DNA of 5,178 bases from Candidatus Scybalomonas excrementavium. GTDB lineage: Bacteria > Bacillota > Clostridia > Lachnospirales > Lachnospiraceae. Below, piece by piece: positions 1 to 5,178 of this stretch. The notes under the pieces were generated by a model. It searched no databases. It was not told the DNA's origin and saw nothing but the letters and a program-made list of their open reading frames with translations. The DNA lies in assembly GCA_017694765.1 (NCBI GenBank), contig JADIML010000270.1, positions 1-5,178 on the forward strand. The letters are read 5' to 3'. The position numbers and the translations under genes are program-made. Every line of letters begins with the position of its first letter. The stretch's first letter is position 1.

Positions 1-1424
1 TCCTGATTCAATACAGAATCCCATACTACATGGGTATAAGCAAATCCCGTTTCAGGGTTGATATCTAATGGATTGACTGCTTTATAGTTTAGCGTAGAGA
101 TTCCATCTTTCCATGTTCCACTTCCCCATTCTGCTGGAACTTCAACTTCTTCTCCAAATAATGCTTTTTTACCAAACTCTGTTAAAATAGGTTCGCCATC
201 TTTCATTTCCCATGTTAATCCTTCTGGACCACAGGCACCAGATGTTTGCGTACAAGATGCCATAACTCCTTCTGGAGAGTATAACCAATCGATAAAGTCA
301 GCAAGTCTTTGTGGATCTTCTGCTTTGCTACCAATCATTAAACAGTTTTGAGAACTACCATTGATATTACAGCCGTAAGAAAAGATTTTTTGATCTTTAA
401 TTTCTGCTAACATATATCCTTTTCCTTCTGCTTGATTTGGTTCTGTATTATAAGCACTTTGTCCAAGCCAAGCATATTGGGAATAGAGAATCTGACCATC
501 TTGGTATTTTGCAAATACTTGATCATAATTTTGTGTTGTTGATTCTGGATCCACAAGTCCCATTTGATTTGCATCAAATAAGAACTTTAAAGAACGGATA
601 TATGGTGAATCATCCTCGATAAAGCTCTTATAATCAGAACCATCTGCTTTTGCTAGTACAAAACCGATTTCATCATATCCATACATTGCTGGAAGAACCT
701 TTGCATTTACCATTAAATTCCCATCCCAGTCTTTAAAAAGAGAAAATCCATATGTTTTCTTTCCACTATCACTTGTTGGAACTGCTTCTTGCATTTTCTT
801 TAAGACTGAAAGTAAATCTTCCATTGTATTCATTTCTGGATATCCAACTGCTTTATAAGCATCCCATCTTAAATAAGCTCCAAATGTTGGCTCTAATCCT
901 TCGGATGGAGTTGTAGGTGAACTACTTGATACTTCAGATGGAATCGCATAAATACCATCTTCTTTTACTAATTCTCCTGTTTTTTCAATAGCAGAATCAT
1001 ATTTATGTACATACTCTGCATCTTTTAAAAGCTCTGTCATATCTAAAACAAGTCCTGCTGTCACCAAATCTTGTAAACGACCACCACCTGCTCCTGTTAC
1101 GATTAAATCTCCAAGATCACCTGCTGCTGATCTTGTTTGGAATAAAGTATCTCCACCACCAGCTACGTTTGGCGCAATGATGTTTAATTCCATATTAAAC
1201 TTATCTTTTACAATCTTGCCAAACCAACCTGATTGGATTCCTTGATAGTTTGCTTGACTATCAAAAACATCGACAGTAATAAATTTTTCATATTTACTAT
1301 TACTATCTCCTGTGTTAGTGCTACCACTCGTATTATTTGCTGTGTCCCCACTTGAACCACATCCTGAAAATAAACTTGCTACCATGGTTGCACATAATAA
1401 TGTACTAACTACTTTTTTCTTCAT
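1..1424 (-). CDS. Extracellular sugar-binding lipoprotein of an LplA-type ABC importer (C-terminus cut off by window edge)
   Basis: This is the substrate-binding subunit of a carbohydrate ABC importer, tethered to the outer face of the membrane. The frame is open from the ATG at 1424 to position 1, giving 474 codons without a stop. Family members are usually about 530-560 residues, so the last tenth or so is missing. A GGAGG at 1436-1432 lies 7 nt before the ATG. The N-terminus is a lipoprotein signal: MKKK, a hydrophobic stretch, then the lipobox FSGC with the lipidated Cys at residue 22. A Ser/Thr/Gly/Asn-rich linker (about 23-41) follows, and the ligand-binding fold begins near KFITVDVF. 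The C-terminal part has the family-like stretch DFIDWLYSPEG, then GPEGLTWEM around residues 399-407. The mature part has only four other cysteines, at 352, 361, 391 and 398. It is the last visible gene of the permease operon. The substrate cannot be read from sequence; the nearby GH43 gene suggests xylo- or arabino-oligosaccharides. Confidence 0.95.
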   Translation of the reverse strand, partial: MKKKVVSTLLCATMVASLFSGCGSSGDTANNTSGSTNTGDSNSKYEKFITVDVFDSQANYQGIQSGWFGKIVKDKFNMELNIIAPNVAGGGDTLFQTRSAAGDLGDLIVTGAGGGRLQDLVTAGLVLDMTELLKDAEYVHKYDSAIEKTGELVKEDGIYAIPSEVSSSSPTTPSEGLEPTFGAYLRWDAYKAVGYPEMNTMEDLLSVLKKMQEAVPTSDSGKKTYGFSLFKDWDGNLMVNAKVLPAMYGYDEIGFVLAKADGSDYKSFIEDDSPYIRSLKFLFDANQMGLVDPESTTQNYDQVFAKYQDGQILYSQYAWLGQSAYNTEPNQAEGKGYMLAEIKDQKIFSYGCNINGSSQNCLMIGSKAEDPQRLADFIDWLYSPEGVMASCTQTSGACGPEGLTWEMKDGEPILTEFGKKALFGEEVEVPAEWGSGTWKDGISTLNYKAVNPLDINPETGFAYTHVVWDSVLNQ

Positions 1425-1456
1425 TTCAATACCTCCATAAAGTAATGTTATTCTAA

Positions 1457-1475
1457 AAGGGAATCGTTATCCCTT
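1457..1475 (-). repeat. Small inverted repeat across the permease stop codon
   Basis: On the minus strand AAGGGA, a 7-nt loop containing the TAA stop of the upstream permease, and TCCCTT can form a 6-bp stem, followed by only TTTTAG. The stem is short and the T-run is interrupted, so it is at best a weak or leaky terminator. It may also be an mRNA processing or stability element between the permease and binding-protein genes, or chance. It lies in the 42-nt gap between those genes. Confidence 0.35.
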
Positions 1476-2378
1476 AACAGAACCTATCATAATACCTTTT
1501 ACAAAAAATCTTTGGAACAATGGATAAATAAATAAAATTGGCAATACAACAATAATGGAGACAGTCATACGAATCGAAGTCGGTGTTTGTTGTGTTGCTA
1601 AAGCTGCTACATTGAGTGCTCCACCAGCACTATTCTTTACTAATTGAGCTAAAGAACTCGCCTGATTAATATACGTATATAACAAATATTGTAAAGAGTA
1701 TAACTTTTGATCTGTAATATAAATTAATGTATCTTGAAAAGAGTTCCACTGTCCAACTGCTGAGAAAATAGCAATCGTTGCAAGAATTGGTGTGGATGCT
1801 GGTAAAATAATTTTATAAAAAATCTTTAAAATACTCGCTCCATCAATTTCTGCTGCCTCTTGTAATGCTTTTGGAATAGATTCCACGTAAGTTTTTACAA
1901 GGATAATGTTAAATGGCTGTACAATCGCTGGAATCACATAAACCCAAAATGTATTTGTTAAATGTAACGTTTTCATCGTAATAAACATTGGAATTAATCC
2001 TGCATTAAAGTACATTGTAATCACAAAAAAACGATACCAAAACTTTCTTTTCCACATTTTTTCTTGTGTAAACATAAATCCTAGGAATGCAGATGCTAAT
2101 ACAGTACACGCTGTTCCTATGACAGTTCTTCCAACTGATACAAGTGCTGCTTGAGAAAGCCCTTGTAGCTGTAATACTTGCTTATAGTTTTCCAAATGAA
2201 AACCTTTTGGCATAAAATTAATAGCTCCATTGGCACTTAAGTCATTGGCACTTAATGTATTAATAATTAAATAGTAAAAAGGATATACACAAATTAATGT
2301 AAAGATACCAAATACTAAATAATTGATAATAATAAATAATTTATCAAAAACATCATTTTTCTCTGTTTTCACAATCAT
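1467..2378 (-). CDS. lplC: Carbohydrate ABC importer permease, LplC type
   Basis: This is one of the two membrane subunits that form the translocation pore of the sugar importer. With the start at 2378 it has 303 residues, a normal length for the family. Hydrophobic segments lie at about 14-41, 79-103, 115-135, 143-163, 196-212 and 270-292, fitting the six-helix BPD_transp_1 fold. The cytoplasmic EAA loop that contacts the ATPase is clear at residues 174-193 (EAAEIDG, then I190, L192, P193). The frame extends upstream to an ATG at 2435, but that would overlap the preceding permease by 47 nt and add a polar stretch. The ATG at 2378 sits 10 nt after the upstream stop and directly behind the ribosome site AAGGGGAGG (2390-2382), so I prefer it. 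A GTG two codons later (2372) is a possible alternative. The symbol is a family label. It is followed after 42 nt by the binding-protein gene. Confidence 0.95.
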   Translation of the reverse strand: MIVKTEKNDVFDKLFIIINYLVFGIFTLICVYPFYYLIINTLSANDLSANGAINFMPKGFHLENYKQVLQLQGLSQAALVSVGRTVIGTACTVLASAFLGFMFTQEKMWKRKFWYRFFVITMYFNAGLIPMFITMKTLHLTNTFWVYVIPAIVQPFNIILVKTYVESIPKALQEAAEIDGASILKIFYKIILPASTPILATIAIFSAVGQWNSFQDTLIYITDQKLYSLQYLLYTYINQASSLAQLVKNSAGGALNVAALATQQTPTSIRMTVSIIVVLPILFIYPLFQRFFVKGIMIGSVKG

Positions 2379-2381
2379 TTT

Positions 2382-2390
2382 CCTCCCCTT
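2382..2390 (-). promoter_or_regulatory. Ribosome binding site that decides the LplC-type permease start
   Basis: The minus strand reads AAGGGGAGG here, and its first two bases are the end of the TAA stop (2391-2389) of the upstream permease. The GGAGG core is only 3 nt from the ATG at 2378, which is tight, while the AAGGGG register (one G-U wobble) gives a normal 6 nt. The GGAGG core is 9 nt from a GTG at 2372. The stop and ribosome site are fused, which suggests translational coupling of the two permeases, probably keeping them equimolar. Confidence 0.75.
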
Positions 2391-3330
2391 AAATAATGGA
2401 CTCTCCTCGAGTTTTCTTAGATACAAAGTTGACAATAAATAAAAGTGTTACACTAACTAAACTCTTTAACATACTAATTGCTGTCGCTAATGATAAGCTA
2501 GATCCTGTCATCCCAATATTATAAACATATAAATCTAATACTTGAATATGTTCGCGATTAAAGGCATTTTGGAATACAAAGTACTGATCCATACCATTAT
2601 TTAAAAAGTTGGCAATCGAAAGCATTAATAATACAAAATATGTAGGCAATAAGGCTGGAAAGGTAATGTGTCTCATTAATTTAAAACGATTTGCTCCATC
2701 TACTTTTGCTGCTTCATACAAAGACTGATCGATTCCTGTAATAGATGCTAAATACATAATAGCACCCCATCCAAGTCCTTTCCAAGTATTCCAAAGTAAC
2801 ATCGTAAGCCATGTATGAGAATCGCTATCTAGAAATTTTAACGGTTCTGTAATAATCCCTAAATTTTGCAATACTGTATTTACCATACCAGTATTGGAAA
2901 ATAAAGCAAATGCTACTGAATACACTAAAACCCAACTAATAAAGTTTGGCAATGTCGTTAAAGTTTGCACAATATTTCGAAACCATTTACATTTGATTTC
3001 ATTTAAGAAAATGGCAAATAGTAATGGAAGGATAGAAGTTGCAATTCCTAACAGGCTCATTGCAAAGGTATTCTTCATAACTTGAACCATCTGTGCTACT
3101 TGTGTTTTATTATGAAAAAGCATTTCGAACCACTGTAATCCAACAAATTCACATTTGCTTAATGGAAGTGGTGGTTTATAATCATAAAATGCATAAATCC
3201 ATCCATGTAATGGAAAATAAGAAAATAAAAAGCATAAAATAATAAATGGTACAATTAATAATGTAAGGTTTTTATCTGTCCTACCTAATTTCATTTTTTG
3301 TGGCTTTGTTGCCTTGTTTATTTTTAACAT
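2389..3330 (-). CDS. lplB: Carbohydrate ABC importer permease, LplB type
   Basis: This is the other pore subunit of the importer, of the LplB-like polysaccharide-permease class. It has 313 residues with the start at 3330. A basic N-terminus leads into the first membrane helix (about 22-40), followed by the stretch GWIYAFYDYKPP typical of LplB-type proteins, where the helix is followed by an external loop. Further hydrophobic segments lie at about 85-110, 119-145, 175-196, 225-245 and 278-305. The EAA loop is at about 206-225 (EAAKVDG, then the FP in place of LP). The frame could begin at an ATG at 3387, but that adds 19 very basic, low-complexity residues with no good ribosome site. The ATG at 3330 has AAAGGGAG 8 nt upstream and is preferred. 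It is the first gene of the visible operon and heads away from the yesL gene. No ATP-binding subunit accompanies it, so a shared MsmX-like ATPase elsewhere is expected. The symbol is a family label. Confidence 0.95.
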   Translation of the reverse strand: MLKINKATKPQKMKLGRTDKNLTLLIVPFIILCFLFSYFPLHGWIYAFYDYKPPLPLSKCEFVGLQWFEMLFHNKTQVAQMVQVMKNTFAMSLLGIATSILPLLFAIFLNEIKCKWFRNIVQTLTTLPNFISWVLVYSVAFALFSNTGMVNTVLQNLGIITEPLKFLDSDSHTWLTMLLWNTWKGLGWGAIMYLASITGIDQSLYEAAKVDGANRFKLMRHITFPALLPTYFVLLMLSIANFLNNGMDQYFVFQNAFNREHIQVLDLYVYNIGMTGSSLSLATAISMLKSLVSVTLLFIVNFVSKKTRGESII

Positions 3331-3426
3331 TTTGACATCTCCCTTTCTTTTCAAGTTCTTTCGATTCTTTTGCCTTTCTTGTGCCAATTGTTACATTGAT
3401 TCTAACATTCATTTTTTATTCTTAAT

Positions 3427-3455
3427 ACTATATAAATTCCACTTCATTTACTGTA
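3427..3455 (-). promoter_or_regulatory. Candidate promoter for the importer operon (proximal)
   Basis: On the minus strand TACAGT (3455-3450) is followed after exactly 17 bp by TATAGT (3432-3427). The -10 matches the sigma-A consensus at five of six positions, while the -35 matches poorly, as expected if an activator is needed. Transcription would start near 3420 and leave a leader of roughly 90 nt before the ATG at 3330. The assignment rests on spacing alone. Confidence 0.4.
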
Positions 3456-3500
3456 CTTTTTTTCAATCTCATTTTTTATCATTCATAATCTCTATTTTTT

Positions 3501-3529
3501 ATTGTATTTTTCCTACTATTTTTACTGTA
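3501..3529 (-). promoter_or_regulatory. Candidate promoter for the importer operon (distal)
   Basis: This repeats the layout of the proximal candidate 74 bp further upstream: TACAGT (3529-3524), 17 bp, then TACAAT (3506-3501), a five-of-six match to the sigma-A -10 box. It would start transcription near 3494. Either or both could be active, or the TACAGTAA repeats may simply be regulator binding sites whose distance to an A+T-rich -10-like word is accidental. Confidence 0.3.
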
Positions 3530-3550
3530 GACGAAAAAAGTCTCCTTCTA

Positions 3551-3568
3551 TTAAGATGAACTTAAGAT
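3551..3568 (+). repeat. TTAAGAT direct repeat one helical turn apart, upstream of yesL
   Basis: TTAAGAT occurs at 3551-3557 and again at 3562-3568, an 11-bp period that puts both copies on the same face of the helix. The first five bases also form an inverted repeat with CTTAA at 3561-3565. It lies 43-60 bp before the yesL ATG, overlapping the weak -10 candidate, so it could be an operator. The regulator is not identifiable. Confidence 0.35.
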
Positions 3569-3610
3569 AATAGATAAAAAGAATATACGAAGAATCAGGA
3601 GGGATTTATT

Positions 3611-4240
3611 ATGAAATTCAATATAGAAAGTCCATTTTTTGAATTTATGCACACACTGACCACTTTCATTGGTCTTAATGTATTATTTTTAATTTTTTGC
3701 TTACCAATTATTACGATAGGACCTGCCTTAAAAGCACTCTATACAGTGACGATGCAAGAAGCTAGAAAGGAGCATAAGGCAGTATTTTCTACTTTCTTCA
3801 AAGCATTCAAAGAAAACTTCGTTTCTAGTATTGGAACTTTTTTACTCTATTTAGGACTTAGCCTTATCTTCCTTTTTAATGCTTTTTTCTGGGGTGGACA
3901 AGACTCTATCGTTGGAACATTATGTCTCACTTTATTTTTACTTGCTCTTATTATTTTAGCAATTTCTTTCCTTTATACATTTCCTTTGATGGCTCGCTTT
4001 GATAATGGAGTAAAACAGACGATCAAAAATTCTATCTTCCTTGCACTCCTTCATTCTAAGGAAACACTTGGAATTATAGGAATTCAAATAGCAGCATTAA
4101 CATTATGTATGTTTGTTCCTCAAATGAAAGTTTTTATGCTTTTATTAGGTTTTTCTTTTATCGCACTTTGTAATTCTTATCTATTTATTCGTGTATTTTC
4201 TTGCTATGAAGAAAAGCAAACAGGCATTTCTGCTATGTAA
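3611..4240 (+). CDS. yesL: YesL/DUF624 family integral membrane protein
   Basis: This 209-residue membrane protein belongs by sequence pattern to the YesL (DUF624) family, whose members are about 200-220 residues long. The family signature is near the N-terminus: N23, the hydrophobic run ending CLPIITIGPA (30-39), then ALY (42-44). It is followed by a polar cytoplasmic segment with FFKAFKENF (about 62-70). Hydrophobic segments lie at about 16-36, 73-95, 101-126, 150-170 and 172-194. The ATG has AGGAGGG 7 nt upstream. YesL proteins are repeatedly encoded beside LplABC-type importers, glycoside hydrolases and YesM/YesN-type two-component systems. Their biochemical role is not established; a part in assembly or control of the importer is only a guess. 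Here it is divergent from the importer and precedes the GH43 gene on the same strand. The symbol marks family membership, since Bacillus carries paralogues. Confidence 0.92.
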   Translation: MKFNIESPFFEFMHTLTTFIGLNVLFLIFCLPIITIGPALKALYTVTMQEARKEHKAVFSTFFKAFKENFVSSIGTFLLYLGLSLIFLFNAFFWGGQDSIVGTLCLTLFLLALIILAISFLYTFPLMARFDNGVKQTIKNSIFLALLHSKETLGIIGIQIAALTLCMFVPQMKVFMLLLGFSFIALCNSYLFIRVFSCYEEKQTGISAM

Positions 4241-4262
4241 CTATTATTTATTGTGTTTTATA

Positions 4263-4270
4263 TACAGTAA
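4263..4270 (+). promoter_or_regulatory. TACAGTAA, third copy of the shared intergenic word
   Basis: The same eight bases appear on the minus strand at 3455-3448 and 3529-3522 in the divergent region. I did not find other exact copies in the window. Its location about 200 bp before the GH43 start suggests the importer and GH43 could share a regulator, but no -10-like box stands 17 bp downstream of this copy. Confidence 0.35.
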
Positions 4271-4279
4271 CCGCTTTTG
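4266..4279 (+). promoter_or_regulatory. Weak cre-like (CcpA) half-match
   Basis: The word AGTAACCGCTTTTG shares the GTAA-N-CG-N-TT core with the catabolite-responsive element TGTAANCGNTTNCA but lacks the first T and the closing CA. Carbon catabolite repression by CcpA is common for such loci in Bacillota. The match is incomplete, overlaps the TACAGTAA copy, and lies more than 100 bp upstream of the likely GH43 promoter, so the call is tentative. Confidence 0.2.
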
Positions 4280-4383
4280 CTTCCTTTGCATGACAATAAG
4301 GAAAAAAGAATATCATGTGGAAGTCATTATGGGATAGCTAGGCTTGTATTTCTTGCTCCCCTTAGTCAATCACCTTTTTCAAC

Positions 4384-4413
4384 TTTACATATTCATAAGA
4401 ATTATAAAATAAT
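4384..4413 (+). promoter_or_regulatory. Candidate sigma-A promoter for the GH43 gene
   Basis: TTTACA (4384-4389, five of six matches to TTGACA) is followed after 18 bp by AATAAT (4408-4413, five of six matches to TATAAT). Transcription would begin near 4420, giving a leader of about 47 nt that contains the AGGAGGG ribosome site. This is the best-matching promoter in the window and implies that the GH43 gene can be expressed independently of yesL. Confidence 0.5.
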
Positions 4414-4466
4414 GAAAAAACTTAACTATTTAATAAAAAAATATAACCATTTATTAGGAGGGCACT

Positions 4467-5178
4467 ATGTTTTATACCAATCCAATTATCAAAGGTTTTT
4501 ATCCCGATCCAAGTGTTTGCAGAGTCGGTGATACTTACTATCTCGTTTGTAGCAGCATGCAATATTTTCCTGCTGTGCCTCTTTTTGAAAGCAAAGATTT
4601 AATCAATTGGACACAGATTGGCCACTGCTTAACAAGAGAAAGTCAAATCGATCTTTCTACTGTTCCAAGCTCTGGGGGAGTCTTTGCTCCAACAATTCGC
4701 TATCACGAAGGCCGTTTTTATATGTGTACAACGAATTCCACCTCTCACCGTAACTTTTTTGTTTGGACTGATAATATTTATGGAGAATGGTCAGAACCTA
4801 TTTATATCGAACAGGACGGAATCGATCCTTCTTTATTTTTTGACAATGGAAAAACTTATTTTTTAAGCACGGGTCTTGATGACGACGGTGTTGATGGAAT
4901 TGTTCAATGTGAAATTAATATTGAAACAGGGGAAAAATTGACAAAAAGCCAAGTGATCTGGCTCGGTTCTGGAGGGCGTTATGTAGAAGGCCCTCATATG
5001 TATAAGATCAATGGCTACTACTATTTATTAGCCGCAGAAGGCGGAACAGAATATGGACATATGGTGACGTATGCCCGTTCTACTTCTCCTTATGGCCCTT
5101 TTACCCTTTATAAAGACAATCCAGTTTTGACAAATCGAAATCTAGGTGGATATGAAATTCAAGGGGTAGGGCATGGAG
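4467..5178 (+). CDS. Glycoside hydrolase family 43, beta-xylosidase/alpha-L-arabinofuranosidase type (3' end cut off)
   Basis: This is the first 237 residues of an inverting GH43 enzyme that removes xylose or arabinose units from oligosaccharides. The frame is open from the ATG at 4467 to the window end; full-length relatives are commonly around 500 residues or more, so about half is missing. The N-terminus opens with NPIIKGFYPDPSVCRVGDTYY, a hallmark of the XynB-like branch. The expected five-bladed beta-propeller active-site residues are present: general base D14 (PDPS), pKa-modulating D120 (GIDPSLF) and general acid E174 (VEGPHMY). H236 in QGVGHG fits the conserved His of the propeller core. 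The fold begins at residue 5 with no signal peptide, so the enzyme should be cytoplasmic and act on imported oligomers. AGGAGGG precedes the ATG. The xylosidase versus arabinofuranosidase choice cannot be made from this half. The ABC importer across the divergent region is the obvious supplier of substrate. Confidence 0.95.
   Translation, partial: MFYTNPIIKGFYPDPSVCRVGDTYYLVCSSMQYFPAVPLFESKDLINWTQIGHCLTRESQIDLSTVPSSGGVFAPTIRYHEGRFYMCTTNSTSHRNFFVWTDNIYGEWSEPIYIEQDGIDPSLFFDNGKTYFLSTGLDDDGVDGIVQCEINIETGEKLTKSQVIWLGSGGRYVEGPHMYKINGYYYLLAAEGGTEYGHMVTYARSTSPYGPFTLYKDNPVLTNRNLGGYEIQGVGHG

Larger units (their letters stand above)
3331..3610. promoter_or_regulatory. Divergent regulatory region between the importer operon and yesL
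   Basis: These 280 bp separate two divergently transcribed units and I see no credible gene in them; the open frame that covers part of the region on the plus strand is a low-complexity run rich in Phe, Ile and Leu that overlaps the permease start. The stretch is very A+T-rich and holds two TACAGTAA copies on the minus strand, two TTAAGAT copies on the plus strand, and a small AGAC-N7-GTCT inverted repeat at 3529-3543. For yesL the best promoter I find is weak: TAGACG (3528-3533), 18 bp, TAAGAT (3552-3557). The yesL ribosome site AGGAGGG is at 3597-3603, 7 nt before its ATG. No riboswitch or T-box structure is recognisable. Confidence 0.7.
4241..4466 (+). promoter_or_regulatory. Non-coding gap between yesL and the GH43 gene
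   Basis: I find no gene and no convincing terminator in these 226 bp, so read-through from yesL into the GH43 gene is possible. The gap holds a third TACAGTAA (4263-4270), a partial cre-like word (4266-4279), an inverted repeat TTCCTT-N11-AAGGAA (4281-4303), a good promoter candidate (4384-4413), and the AGGAGGG ribosome site at 4456-4462. Short open frames crossing it are out of frame with, and overlap, the GH43 gene. Confidence 0.65.

Noticed and set aside
437..622. 61-residue plus-strand open frame
   Set aside because: It lies antisense to the binding-protein gene, whose frame is uninterrupted and recognisable.
2894..3085. 63-residue plus-strand open frame
   Set aside because: It lies wholly inside the LplB-type permease gene on the opposite strand, which has clear family motifs.
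3411..3502. Three copies of ATTTTTTAT (3411, 3471, 3494)
   Set aside because: The spacing is irregular (60 and 23 bp), and such words are expected in DNA this rich in A and T.
3314..3559. 81-residue plus-strand open frame in the divergent region
   Set aside because: It is a low-complexity Phe/Ile/Leu run from T-rich DNA, overlaps the permease start on the other strand and lacks a convincing ribosome site.
4241..4320. Possible terminator after yesL
   Set aside because: The only inverted repeat (TTCCTT-N11-AAGGAA) has a short A/T-rich stem and is followed by A residues on the plus strand, not a T-run.
4277..4531. 84-residue plus-strand open frame starting in the yesL-GH43 gap
   Set aside because: It runs into the GH43 gene in another frame, has no family resemblance and no good ribosome site.
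4684..4866. 60-residue plus-strand open frame
   Set aside because: It is an out-of-frame shadow inside the GH43 gene.
1..5178. Undescribed system such as defence, mobile or RNA-based element
   Set aside because: All five genes belong to known carbohydrate-uptake and hydrolysis families, and no repeats, integrase, toxin or structured RNA signal was found.

Overview
The window is A+T-rich and reads like a low-GC Bacillota (Firmicutes) chromosome. It has strong AGGAGG-type ribosome binding sites, a lipobox-anchored solute-binding lipoprotein, tight gene spacing, and gene families (LplABC-type sugar importer, YesL/DUF624) that are typical of Bacillus, Lachnospiraceae, Erysipelotrichaceae and relatives. 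The sequence does not allow a closer placement. There are no RNA genes, mobile elements, CRISPR arrays or phage genes.

Layout: the left two thirds (1-3330) is a minus-strand operon for an ABC importer. It reads from right to left as an LplB-type permease (3330-2389), an LplC-type permease (2378-1467) and a substrate-binding lipoprotein (1424 to beyond position 1, C-terminus missing). No ATPase is encoded in the window, which is usual for this importer family because a shared MsmX-type ATPase is often encoded elsewhere. A 280-bp divergent regulatory region (3331-3610) follows. Rightward from it come a YesL/DUF624 membrane protein (3611-4240), a 226-bp non-coding gap with a good sigma-A-like promoter (4241-4466), and the N-terminal 237 residues of a cytoplasmic glycoside hydrolase family 43 enzyme of the beta-xylosidase/alpha-L-arabinofuranosidase type (4467 to beyond the window end).

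How it works together (inference from families and context): the lipoprotein captures an oligosaccharide outside the cell, the two permeases import it, and the signal-less GH43 enzyme trims xylose or arabinose units inside the cell. YesL is a recurrent partner of such importers whose exact role is not established. The window is thus a plant-cell-wall oligosaccharide (xylan or arabinan) utilisation locus with its regulator outside the window. I do not see a new biological system. The most unusual thing is regulatory: the 8-mer TACAGTAA occurs three times, always outside genes. Two copies sit in the divergent region, each 17 bp ahead of a -10-like hexamer facing the transporter operon, and one lies upstream of the GH43 gene.
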